From NCBI GenBank assembly GCA_050305405.1, contig JBNLFG010000001.1:62001-126000 (forward strand): a stretch of 64,000 bases of DNA. Direction: 5' to 3'. Position 1 is the stretch's first letter; each line of letters begins with the position of its first letter. This document shows positions 8,793 through 19,600 of this stretch, one piece after another. This DNA is from Desulfolinea sp050305405 (lineage in GTDB: Bacteria > Chloroflexota > Anaerolineae > Anaerolineales > Villigracilaceae). The position numbers were made by a program, and so were the translations under genes. Below the pieces are notes generated by a model, which made no database searches, was not told the origin of the DNA, and was given only the letters and a program-made list of their open reading frames with translations.

Positions 8793-8810
8793 TGATGAAC
8801 GGTTTCATCA
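8793..8810. promoter_or_regulatory. 18-bp palindrome in divergent CAP-recD2 region (candidate operator)
   Basis: TGATGAA-CGGT-TTCATCA, perfect 7-bp arms, located between the divergent promoters of the CAP/LysM gene and recD2. Symmetry and location fit a dimeric repressor site. It is not the GAAC-N4-GTTC SOS box found at uvrB. Regulator unknown. Confidence 0.4.
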
Positions 8811-8873
8811 CACCTACCTGAACAGGAATTACAAACTTCATCGAAATATATCCACATCTTTTTCTAATTGTCA

Positions 8874-8902
8874 TTGACAGATTCCGCCCACATTACCATT
8901 AT
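8874..8902 (+). promoter_or_regulatory. Promoter candidate for recD2-pbpC
   Basis: Perfect TTGACA at 8874-8879, 17-base spacer, CATTAT at 8897-8902. A second -10-like TATACT at 8911-8916 lies 7 nt before the in-frame ATG at 8924. Either could drive recD2; the second would make a leaderless message starting at 8924. Confidence 0.5.
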
Positions 8903-8917
8903 TCGGGCAGTATACTT

Positions 8918-11125
8918 ATGCCTATGGACAAGCTCGCTGGCGCAGTTGAACGCATCACCTTCTACAATTCAGAAAACGGCTACACCGTCTTGCGACTGCG
9001 ACCCGAAGTGCGTGGACGGCAGCATTTGCCCGGCTTGAGTTCTGATGGGCTGATCACGGTCGTGGGCAACCTGCCTGAAGTTTCCCCTGGTGAACATTTA
9101 CGCTTAGAGGGAATCTGGGATAGCCATCCAAAACACGGCAAGCAATTCAAGGCAGAAATTTGTGAGCAAGTGCTCCCGTCCACCGTAGCGGGGATGGCTA
9201 GTTATCTTGGCTCGGGGATGGTGAAGGGCATCGGCCCCAAACTCGCGGAACGAATCGTAGACAGCTTCAAGGAAAACACCTTCGACGTGATCGAAAAGCA
9301 GCCCAGACTTTTACGAGAGGTCTCCGGCATCGGTTCATATCGAGTAGACAAGATCACTGCTGCCTGGCAAGAGCAAAAGCAGGTCAAGGAGATCATGCTC
9401 TTCCTGCATACACATGGGGTCAGTACCAATCTGGCAGTGAAGATTTACAAAGCCTATGGCGATACTTCCTTGCAGGTCGTGCAGGAAAATCCTTACCAAT
9501 TGGAACGTGATATTTATGGCATCGGCTTCAAGACAGCAGACCGGATTGCCCAGGCATTGGGCTTGAGCCTCGAGCATCCATCCAGAATTGAAGCGGGAAT
9601 CGTCTTTGTCCTGAACGAAACGGTCAATCAGGGGCATGTCTATTTTCCGAAGGGGTTGCTCATCCAGCGCGCGATCGAACTGCTTGGAGTTTCCCGCGAA
9701 CTGATCCCATCCGGCTTGGAACACCTTGAAATCCAAGAACGCATTCGCCTGGAAGAACTGCCGCTCCCCGACGCCAAGAACGGAGAAACGATGGCGGTGG
9801 TCTACTTGACGCCGCTCTACTGGGGCGAAGTCGGAGTCGCAGAACGCATCAAGGCATTGGTGGCAAACCAGACACAATCCGCTTATAACTTGGAGTTTAC
9901 AACAGCGCCGGATAGCCAACTCTCTCCCGAACAGCGCATCGCAGTGGAGATGGCGCTTGCCCAGCCGGTTTCGATCCTGACCGGGGGACCGGGAACGGGC
10001 AAGACCACCTGCCTGAAAGCCCTGATCGCCACCCTGGACAGGCAAAAGAAACGCTATGCGCTCGCATCTCCAACCGGGCGGGCTGCCAAAAGACTTGCTG
10101 AGGCAACCGATAGCCCTGCCAGTACCATTCATCGCCTATTGGAATTTTCGCCTGTAGAGGGATTCAAGCGCAATGCTGACAATCCGCTTGATGTGGATTT
10201 TCTGGTCGTGGATGAAGCCTCGATGCTTGATCTGCTCCTGACCAATCATCTCCTGAAAGCCCTTTGCCCTGGCGCACACCTGCTCTTCGTAGGTGATATC
10301 GACCAATTGCCATCTGTAGGCGCGGGAGATGTCTTGCGCGACCTGATTCGCAGTGAGATCGCTGCAGTTACGCGGCTAACCACGATCTTCCGCCAGGCAG
10401 AAGACTCGCAGATCATTACGAATGCCCATCGGATCAATCAGGGGCAAATACCTTTCTTTGCCAAAGGCGAGCAAGGAGATTTCTACCTTTTCCCTGCCGA
10501 GGATGCTGCCGCAGCAGCGGACTGGTTACTGGATGTGGTCACAGAACGGGTGCCAAAGACCTTTGGTTTTGACGCCATCACCGATATCCAGGTACTCTCG
10601 CCCATGTATCGCGGACCTGCCGGGGTAACGATCCTGAACGAGCGTCTCCAAGCCAAGCTCAATCCAGCAGCGAACGGGAAAGTTGAGCGCAGCTTATACG
10701 GGACAATCTACAGGGTTGGGGATAAGGTCATGCAAACCCGCAATAATTACGACAAGAATGTCTACAATGGGGATATTGGCTTTGTGCAGGGAATTGATTT
10801 GATCAACCAGACTTTGGCGGTGGATTTTGAAGGGCATCCGGCAGAGTATGAGTGGAGCGAAGCGGATGAACTGAATCTGGCTTATGCGGTATCGGTACAT
10901 AAAGCCCAAGGCTCGGAGTTTCCGGTGATCGTGATGCCGGTGGTGACGCAACATTATATGATGCTGCAAAGAAATTTGATCTACACAGCGATTACCAGGG
11001 CGCGGGACTTATGTGTGCTGACGGGGAATACCAAGGCGATTGGGATGGCGGTGCGTAATAACAAGGTTGCCAAGCGATTTAGCGCATTAAAAATACGACT
11101 GACAAAGCAAGAAAGGTACATCTAG
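8918..11125 (+). CDS. recD2: ATP-dependent DNA helicase RecD2
   Basis: A 735-residue SF1B 5'-3' DNA helicase of the RecD2 (RecD/TraA) type, used in DNA repair in bacteria where it works without RecBC. Order: N-terminal OB-like domain (ERITFYNSENGYTVLRL), helix-hairpin-helix region (about 90-200; GIGPKLAERIV, GIGSYRVDKI, GIGFKTADRIA), Walker A GGPGTGKTTCL near residue 355, Walker B FLVVDEASML, motif III GDIDQLPSVGAGDVL, and C-terminal UvrD-like motif with SVHKAQGSEFPVIVM and YTAITRAR. Length fits RecD2. ATG at 8918 or 8924 (MDKLAGAVERITF) are both possible. pbpC starts 12 bases after its stop with its own ribosome site, so the two form an operon. Confidence 0.92.
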   Translation: MPMDKLAGAVERITFYNSENGYTVLRLRPEVRGRQHLPGLSSDGLITVVGNLPEVSPGEHLRLEGIWDSHPKHGKQFKAEICEQVLPSTVAGMASYLGSGMVKGIGPKLAERIVDSFKENTFDVIEKQPRLLREVSGIGSYRVDKITAAWQEQKQVKEIMLFLHTHGVSTNLAVKIYKAYGDTSLQVVQENPYQLERDIYGIGFKTADRIAQALGLSLEHPSRIEAGIVFVLNETVNQGHVYFPKGLLIQRAIELLGVSRELIPSGLEHLEIQERIRLEELPLPDAKNGETMAVVYLTPLYWGEVGVAERIKALVANQTQSAYNLEFTTAPDSQLSPEQRIAVEMALAQPVSILTGGPGTGKTTCLKALIATLDRQKKRYALASPTGRAAKRLAEATDSPASTIHRLLEFSPVEGFKRNADNPLDVDFLVVDEASMLDLLLTNHLLKALCPGAHLLFVGDIDQLPSVGAGDVLRDLIRSEIAAVTRLTTIFRQAEDSQIITNAHRINQGQIPFFAKGEQGDFYLFPAEDAAAAADWLLDVVTERVPKTFGFDAITDIQVLSPMYRGPAGVTILNERLQAKLNPAANGKVERSLYGTIYRVGDKVMQTRNNYDKNVYNGDIGFVQGIDLINQTLAVDFEGHPAEYEWSEADELNLAYAVSVHKAQGSEFPVIVMPVVTQHYMMLQRNLIYTAITRARDLCVLTGNTKAIGMAVRNNKVAKRFSALKIRLTKQERYI

Positions 11126-11137
11126 GGAGGAAAACTT

Positions 11138-13606
11138 ATGGAAAAGAAAATAAAAATTACTCAAGGCTTATTCTCCGTTTTGGCTTTATTCCTGGTAGCC
11201 AGTGCCTGGATCGCCACCGATATCTTTCGCTCCTTGCCTTCTCTGGATTCTATAACCCAAAACATACAAGTGCCGAGTGTCCGCATCGTGGATCGCAATG
11301 AGCGCTTGCTCTATGAGATCATTCCTGGCGAAGGACGAAACGTTCCTCTTCCCCCTGAAGCAATTCATCAATGTATAAAGAATGCAACGATAGCTGTTGA
11401 AGATAAAAACTTCTATCAAAACCCCGGGATAGACCTTGGCGGGATTATGCGCGCACTTTGGATCAATATACAGGGCGGCGAGGTCGTTTCAGGTGGCAGT
11501 ACGATCACACAGCAGGTTGCCCGCAACCTGCTGTGTGATGAAGATGAGCGCTTTGAGCAATCCCTAAAAAGAAAATTGCGGGAAGCTGTGCTCGCATGGC
11601 AGTTGACACGTAAGTTTTCTAAAGACGAGATTCTTGCCCTATACCTAAATCAAATGTATTACGGCGGGCTAGCCTATGGTGTAGAGGCAGCTTCGCAAAC
11701 TTATTTTGGAAAACCAGCCCGTGAGTTGCTGCTTCCTGAATGCGCCCTTCTGGCAGGGCTGCCCCAAGCTCCAGGTCTTTATAACCCTTACACAAACCTT
11801 GAGAAAGTGATCGAACGCCAAAGGACCGTGCTTGCCCTGATGGAAAGACAAGGCTTTATTTCACCTACAGAACAAACGGAAGCAGAAAGATTTTCATTCA
11901 AATTTAATTCATCTCCATACCCAATCGAAGCGCCGCATTTTATTTGGATCGTAAAAAATCAATTAGACCAATTATATGATGCTGGGATTCTCAACCAGCA
12001 GCAGAGCCTTGTCGTTCGAACAACACTGAATTTAGATTATCAAAGAATCTCGGAGAGTATTATCGAGCGCTATATTAACAGCTTTCATTCTGATACAGAG
12101 CATCTCGACCGGAACGTCAATAATGCTGCATCAGTTGTTTTGGATCCGCATTCTGGCGAAATCCTTGCAATGGTTGGAAGTGTGGATTATTTTGACGCAT
12201 CCATTCATGGGGCTGTCAACATGGCAACGTCCCCCCGTCAAACTGGCTCTGCCTTAAAACCATTTATCTATGCCCAAGCGCTCGACTCTACCCGACCAGA
12301 ACCCTGGACGGCTGCAACATCCCTGCTTGATATCTCCACATCATTTTCCACCCGTAACGGACAGACCTATATCCCGTCCAATTACGATAGTTTAGAACAT
12401 GGATTTGTATCCTTACGCGAGGCCTTGGGGTCATCTCTGAATATTCCGGCAGTCCTTACGCTTGAAAATGTTGGGATCGAAGATACAGTTGGCTTTATCA
12501 AGCAGCTCGGAATCACATCGGTTATTGATGCGCAGAATTACGATTTATCCCTTGCTCTTGGAGGAGGACAAATCAGTCTGTTGGAATTGTCCACGGCCTA
12601 TGCAACCTTCGCCAGTGGCGGTCTTTACTACAACAGTCACGCTATACTGGATATTCAGAGTCCTGAAGGAGAAATCTTATATGCTCCAGAAAGAAGCGCT
12701 CCGCAGGAACGGATTGACCCACGCGTCACGTGGTTGATCTCTGATATTCTCAGCGATGACAGCGCTCGCATCACTGGTTTTGGAGCCAACAGCACCCTGA
12801 AGATAGACCGCCCAACCGCCGTAAAAACGGGAACTACCACCAATTTTCACGATAACTGGACCATTGGATATACCCCTGATCTGGTCGTGGGAGTTTGGGT
12901 AGGCAACAGCAATCATGAAGCGATGCACGGGGTTACCGGGCTTACCGGAGCTGCTCCGATCTGGCATGAAACCATCCGAACGCTCTTGCAAGGAAAGCCT
13001 GCATTAGCCTTTGAGCGTCCTGCGGGGTTGGTCAAGGTGGAAGTCTGCGCTATCTCAGGGCTTTTACCAACGCCCGCTTGTCAGAAAACCAAAAGAGAAT
13101 GGTTCCTTGAAGAGACTGTGCCAACGGACACTGACAGCGTTTACCGCAAAGTCTTTATTGATTCATTAACGGGGTTTCTCGCAGATGAGACGACACCTGC
13201 TTCTCGTCTGCAAGCTATGGTCGTTCTCGATTTGCCCGAAGAAGCGGCCATGTGGGCACGTGAACAAGGCTGGAATTTATTTACCGATACTGCTCAAAGA
13301 AGTGCTAACGTTGTGGGTACGGAAACGCTTATGCTAACGTCCCCGCATCCTAATACAACCTATCGTATTGATCCAAACTTTGCTTTGTCTTCACAGAAGA
13401 TCATGGTCGAGGCTGCCGCAGATCCAAACTTCATAGAAGTTTCGCTCTGGGCAGATGGGAATTTGCTAGAAACTTTTACCGGGCCACCCTATCAAACCTG
13501 GTGGCAATTGTCCGTAGGCGAGCATCGATTTTGGGTCACGGGAAATACAAGTGATGGCAGAATAATTAGCTCGCCGGAGGTACAGATCACCGTCATAAAT
13601 GATTAA
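11138..13606 (+). CDS. pbpC: Penicillin-binding protein 1C (bifunctional glycosyltransferase/transpeptidase)
   Basis: An 822-residue class A PBP that polymerises lipid II and crosslinks peptidoglycan outside the membrane. Order: N-terminal membrane anchor (about 10-30), GT51 transglycosylase domain with catalytic EDKNFY and GGSTITQQVARNLL (about 85-140), transpeptidase domain with SxxK in TGSALKPF near residue 370 and KTGTT near 568, then a C-terminal beta-sandwich (BiPBP_C type, about 740-822). The C-terminal domain and overall length identify PBP1C rather than PBP1A/1B. Start ATG has a strong GGGAGG site. It converges on the alpha-2-macroglobulin gene, its well-known genomic partner in other bacteria. 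Confidence 0.92.
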   Translation: MEKKIKITQGLFSVLALFLVASAWIATDIFRSLPSLDSITQNIQVPSVRIVDRNERLLYEIIPGEGRNVPLPPEAIHQCIKNATIAVEDKNFYQNPGIDLGGIMRALWINIQGGEVVSGGSTITQQVARNLLCDEDERFEQSLKRKLREAVLAWQLTRKFSKDEILALYLNQMYYGGLAYGVEAASQTYFGKPARELLLPECALLAGLPQAPGLYNPYTNLEKVIERQRTVLALMERQGFISPTEQTEAERFSFKFNSSPYPIEAPHFIWIVKNQLDQLYDAGILNQQQSLVVRTTLNLDYQRISESIIERYINSFHSDTEHLDRNVNNAASVVLDPHSGEILAMVGSVDYFDASIHGAVNMATSPRQTGSALKPFIYAQALDSTRPEPWTAATSLLDISTSFSTRNGQTYIPSNYDSLEHGFVSLREALGSSLNIPAVLTLENVGIEDTVGFIKQLGITSVIDAQNYDLSLALGGGQISLLELSTAYATFASGGLYYNSHAILDIQSPEGEILYAPERSAPQERIDPRVTWLISDILSDDSARITGFGANSTLKIDRPTAVKTGTTTNFHDNWTIGYTPDLVVGVWVGNSNHEAMHGVTGLTGAAPIWHETIRTLLQGKPALAFERPAGLVKVEVCAISGLLPTPACQKTKREWFLEETVPTDTDSVYRKVFIDSLTGFLADETTPASRLQAMVVLDLPEEAAMWAREQGWNLFTDTAQRSANVVGTETLMLTSPHPNTTYRIDPNFALSSQKIMVEAAADPNFIEVSLWADGNLLETFTGPPYQTWWQLSVGEHRFWVTGNTSDGRIISSPEVQITVIND

Positions 13607-13607
13607 T

Positions 13608-13646
13608 AAAAAGAGCTCTGAAGGATTAGCATCAGAGCTCTTTTTA
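13608..13646. terminator. Bidirectional terminator between pbpC and the alpha-2-macroglobulin gene
   Basis: Perfect arms AAAAAGAGCTCTGA (13608-13621) and TCAGAGCTCTTTTT (13632-13645) with a 10-base loop; A-run on one side and T-run on the other let it terminate both convergent genes. Confidence 0.92.
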
Positions 13647-13648
13647 TT

Positions 13649-16600
13649 TTACGGGGTCACTGTAAACAAGCTGCCTGCCCCGCGTCCACCCACATCGGGA
13701 AAGTAAAATTCAGAGGCGGTCGGCGGAATCACCTTGAATGTCCCAGTGGTGCTGGCCCGAGCAAGATATGTGTATACATAGGTACCAGCAGGTAAATAGT
13801 CCGCAGCCAAAACGATCTTCTCGTCGCGTTGTTCTACATGGTCGAAGTACCACCAACCCCAGCCCCGCTCAGCATAAATTTCCTTTGTATAGAAGGAAGG
13901 CACCACAGTATCCGTGAGGATGGAAGCATCAACTGCCTCAAAGCCAGCCGGTAGAGGGTCATCTACAACAAGATAATGCAATGCTGCAGGTGTAACCAAG
14001 GTAATTCTCACCCGAACCAATTCTCCTTGTTCTATTTCTGTAATTGGTTTTTTAGGATCATCCAGACTGAAGTATTGACGCGACACGCTCACACCCTGAT
14101 CCAAAGGCTGCACATCCTCTACCGTAATATCCGCGCTCAAATAGGTCGTATAGTAAAGATTTCCATCTCCTTCACCACGAACAAATACCAAGGCATTCAG
14201 TTCATCCTTAAGCAGTTGATCCAGTTCAACTTGCAAATGAATATTGTCAGTCAGGTTATCGTGGCTCGCGTTTCCTTCTGTCAGCACGTCTCCATTCAGG
14301 CCAACCGCATAGGCGTAGCTCGCATCCAATTCGCCTGAGTTCACCATCCAGTTCGTCAGCGCGATCAGGCTCCAGGTTGTTTCCTGGGTTGAATGCCAGC
14401 GTCCGCTTTCCCGATGTGCCATCAGCCAGCGTACAGCACTCGCAGTAACAATATTTTCTCCATCAACTTGAACCATAGCATTTAATACAATCGCTGTCGT
14501 ACGAATGTCTGTATTCCAATTCCAATAATCCCGATATTCTTCTTCCCAATGAGCTCCAGTAGATGACATGATTGTAGTGGTCTGTAGCTCAGCAAGAAGC
14601 TCTGCAACGCGACTATCTTCAGGGTCTTCCAAGTGGATGGCCTGCAAGAGGTAAGCTTTTCCATACAAGCTAAGTAAGTCTCGTCTCTTGTAGAGAGTAG
14701 CGGCATAAGTTGAACTTCCCCGATCCCCGCTTGCCAGGGTATACACCATAAAGGCATACCGATTTGCTTGCCAGGTCGATGGATTCTTCGATAAATCAGG
14801 CATGTGCGCCGACAGATAAGAAAGCCCATCTTCCAGCGTACTAGCTGAAATATCGTAACCACTTTTCTGGGCTTCGATGAGTCCATAGACAACATAGGCG
14901 CTAAGATAAGGATCGCTCATTCCGCTATCCCACCAGGCCCAGCCCCCATCTGCGTGCTGTTTTGAGTAAATACGCTGCAAAGCCGCACTCACCTGCGCAT
15001 CAAGAATTCTCTTTTCCGTAGTCATAGACAAGCCACGCTCTTCGAGCGCACGGGAAACGATGACATTGGGGAGGAAACGAGAAACTGTCTGCTCCATGCA
15101 AAGATAGGGATAATCCCTCAGGTAACTCAATCCTTCTGTCATCGAGGCTGCCAGAGATGGGGCAATATCAACCGATAACTCTGCGTCTTCGTATTCTAGA
15201 GTCTGCGGCAGACGAATTCCCTCTGTGACCGAATTGGCGCTGTCGAGCATCCCTGATGTCCCTACGGTTTCCTGCACCGTGTAGCGATATACAGGAATCC
15301 CTTGATTCGATAAAGTGCCAAGCGCTGGTTTACTGGAATCGCGTTCTGTCCCACTGGTTGCATGAACGGTCATATCCACACGATCCGCAGTATTCAACAC
15401 TTCTACTTCCCAGAATAGATACGCTTGCTGCTGTGCTGGCACCTCGATGTTTTGTTCCTGGGGTGATTTCAGCACGACGCCAGCAGCATCGAGACTAACC
15501 TGCACCGAGAGAGGCTTGTCGCTATTATTATGGATATTGGCCCCAATTACGGCCTGATCACCAACCACAAAGAAACGCGGTGTGGTCAAGTTAACGTAAA
15601 GAGACTTGGTGCTGAGCAATTCTGACGAAGCCTCACCAACCCGACTGTCCTCTGTAACCGCCCGGACGGTCGCCTGCCAAGTGGTCAGATTTTCCGGTAA
15701 TCGGACGGTGACTTCTGCGGTGCCGTTTTCATCCGTCTTTATATCAGTTTTAAAGACAACCGTATCCTCGAAGTTTTGCCGTACAGTGACAATCCCTTGG
15801 CTAACACCCCCGCCACCGCCACCGCTGGATAGCCCGTCCGGAATGGTCTCGCGGAACTCAGCATTGTAATCATCTGCGCTGACGACAATGCCTGATGCCG
15901 TTTGCACATGCAGTGCCTGTTCGGGATAGAAGGCTTGCAAAATCGGTAAAACATTCGATGGTGCCAGAGCAAGCACTGCCTTATCTACTACCGCCAGAGA
16001 AACATCTGCTGAGACAGGATTTCCAGTGGAATCTTTCGTCTCGATTGTGTAAGTAACTTCTTCGCCAGGGCCTGCGTTTTCTTTATCCGCAGTGACACTA
16101 ACCTGTAAAGTTTGTTCATTCGTATCGACATGAATAGGGATCATGCCAACCTTGAAGTTTGGCTTGCCACCACTTTCTGCGCCATTAATCACGGTCACTG
16201 AGACATAAGTGATCGGCGCCATCTCGGCTGTGATCGGCATTTTGTAGACCGTGCTGTTATCTTGCAGCAAGACAACTTCGCTATGGTAAATATGCCCGCG
16301 TTCATACGTCACCAGCGCATAATTCTCTCCTTCGAAAGGCTGCGCGATCAGAATCTCAGCGTCTTCGCCTGGGGCGTACAAGTCTTTATCAGAAATCAGG
16401 TCAAAGGAGCGATCGTTATTCTGCTTCCAGGGAATATAGTCTTTTCCTGCCACCCAAATATAAGTGGATGTCTGGTGTTCATTCCCGTTTTCATCACGCA
16501 CAGTTACCAAGACCTTATACACGCCACCGGTTTTGGGGGTAAAGGATGTCGTTGCAAGTCCATCCTCGTCTGTGATTGCTGTTTCTTGACCGACAGGAAT

Positions 16601-19600
16601 TTCTTTCACCGATGTTTGCCAGCGCAAGACACCCTGATCGTCTTCTTCCTGGACACTAAACCACTGCCGTTCAAAGAATTGCACGAACACGCTCTGATCC
16701 GAGGCAGGGTTCGAATCCCAATCAAGAGTCACAACCTCGAATTCTTGCTCTTCACCTGCCGCCCCCACATATTGCTCAGACTTGATCCCCGCGTAAACCT
16801 GATTTTGATGAGCAATGACAGTTGTGCTTCCACTGACAACATTACCTGCTACATCGGTGATGTTCACACCCCAAAATATGGACTGGCTGGTTTTCTCTTC
16901 GTTGGCAGGGATGATTTCTGATATTTCGAAATGTCCTTTCTCATCGGCGCTGTCCTGCCCTTCTGCAAAGACCGAGTTTACGACGGTATTGCTCTCGTCA
17001 TACCTGTACGTGTCGCGATCCCAATCCACGAAACTGTATTGACGATAATCCTTTGATGGAGTGAAGTAATAAGGTCGTGATTCCAAATACCAATCAACCG
17101 TTGCGTTGGCAAGATTCCCGCCGGCATAATAAGCAGCGTTCAAAGAGAAGATGACTTCATCTCCTACTGAAACAGCCTCATTATCCGCTTCAACAGACAC
17201 TTGAAATTCCGGCTTGTGGTATTCCGCAACTCTAAAGAATAAACTTTCAAATATGTCCTGCTTTGGGTGTCGGCTAAGGTACATGACATAAGTACCGAGA
17301 GAAGCACCATCAGCGATCTCAAACTCACCGCTAAAGTTCCCGCCGCCCGTAAGTGGTAAATATTGTCCGTAAACGATCTCACCCTGATGCTCGATCCGGA
17401 CATAGACCTGTTCCCAATCAACCAGGCTGTATCGCAGATCATCGTTATTGCGCACAATTCCTTCGAATTGCACGGTCTGTCCCGGACGGTAAAGAGGCCT
17501 GTCCGTATATAGGTAACCAAAATTCGAAGCGCTTGATCCGTAATACCCTTGCCATATCCCAAAGTTCGCGACAGAAACACCATTTCCCCAGCCAAGAGAG
17601 GTGAATCCAGCAAGAATATCGTCTTCCAGGCGGGCATACATGGAGCCTTTATGTAACTCATCCAGATACGCAATTCCATCCTGATCTGTAAGTGTCGCAC
17701 CTATCTCTCTGAATCTCTCATCATAAAAGGTCACAGACACATCAGCTTGTGGAGCGCCTGTTTCCAGATCGGTTACCCAGGCGAAAGCTTCTGTATCGGT
17801 GGCCTTCAATGTAATATTATCTGTACTGACCGCAAAGACATGCGTTTGATAAAAACTATAGTCGTATTCAAGGGAACTACTCTGAACGCCAAGGAAGTAA
17901 TACCCAGGCGCTAATGCTTGCCCACCTTCCGTTTCAAGATTAATCTTCCTGTATTGAACGGTATTTCTTTCAATTGTATTGTCCACCAACCACGAATTTA
18001 CCGGGGTGTCCTGGGGATCAAACTTCAACTGGGCATAATTTTCATTCGCCAGCAACTTGGCAAATTCAGCAAAGGACAATGAGTATAGAAAGACGCTACC
18101 CTCATCTAGATTTGTGTATTCGAAATAAACATCCTGGGTACCTTCAGCACGGTAGATCAAGGGCGTCCAGGGCAAAAGCAGCCTTGCAGAGGCAGGTCGA
18201 TCAATCACATCTGCAGAAAATGAATATCCACTCGAAATTCTATTACCGTAAATATCTGCCATGCCCGGCAGCAACCTTACAATATGTTCAGTTGCAGGTG
18301 CTAGCCCATAAATACTCAATTGCCGGCTATATTCCGAATAAGATAAATGTACACCGCCTTCTAGCTCGGGCGAAACACGTACTCGATCTTTAATCGTTTC
18401 AAAATCCATTGGCGTTGCAAAAGTAACCACTGCATAAGGACGAAAATAGTCTGTCTGGGTGGGGTCATCAGATGTGGTGCTAACAATATAAGGCAGAGGG
18501 AATGTGTCAAACTTCAACGTTCGCCCTTCCTGAAGCTGTCCTCCATTCCTGGCAATAGCAATTGGTGCTACGTCCAATGAGTAAAAGCTCCCGATTTTCA
18601 ATTGTGCTGTCGTTTCCAGGGAGACAATCGTAAAATCTTCATTCCAACTTGTTTTGAATGCGATTCTCTGCCCTGTTTCTCTGTTCGCAATGGAAATAGC
18701 ATCAGCTACGCTGGCATCGTCCATTGGCTGAGAGAACGAAAGACGGAAGATCGGATTAAGAAGGATGTTCTCCACCTTTTCAACACTGTAATCTACGGTT
18801 GCCCAATAATCATTTTTAAATTCCAATTGGATCAGGGATGGTGCTCTCGTTGAAAACCCCCAGCGGTATGAATTTCCCAACTTATTGCCCAAAGCATCTT
18901 CCAAGTTGGCATCAACCTTGGCAGTATATGTACGTCCACCGGCCAAGGGCTCGTCCGGATAATAAATATAAACCGATGAATTGATCCATTCTCCGTCCCC
19001 GGAAAGAGCAGGAGTAAAAGTCAATGGATGAGGATAATCAGGACGTTCCTCTTCGATAGACAGTGGCACAATAGGCCGATTGAAGATCACCGTGATGGAT
19101 GTTGAAGTCTCCACATCACTAGCACCATCAGAGGGAAAAGTCTGTGATACGGAAATCGGTTCTTCTGTATAGAACTCAAACGATAGTTCTTCAAAAAGGA
19201 CTGTTCCATCTTCCGCAACAGCAGTTGTGTCAAATCTGCCTGTATACAAAGATGCCGGTTCAAGCTCACCAGCAGGGGTAAAGGTAAAGGTGCGTTTATC
19301 TGACCAATAAATCTCTCCTTCAAGAGGAGAATCGCCTGAGGCAGTGAACTGCCAGGCATCAGAAGTTATCTCCGTGTCCATATCCTGACTAAATACAAGC
19401 TTGATAGACGACGACAAAGACAATCTCTCGCCTTCAATAGGGCTACGCTCTACAACACGTAAGTTTTCATCAAGCTTATCTACTTCTACTGATAACGTAG
19501 GAGCAGGGAAAGAGCTTGAGGTCGGTTCCAGTCCCTGACATGCCCCTATGAAAAACATAGACATAATGGCGACTAAGACAAAGTCAATATCTTTTTTATT

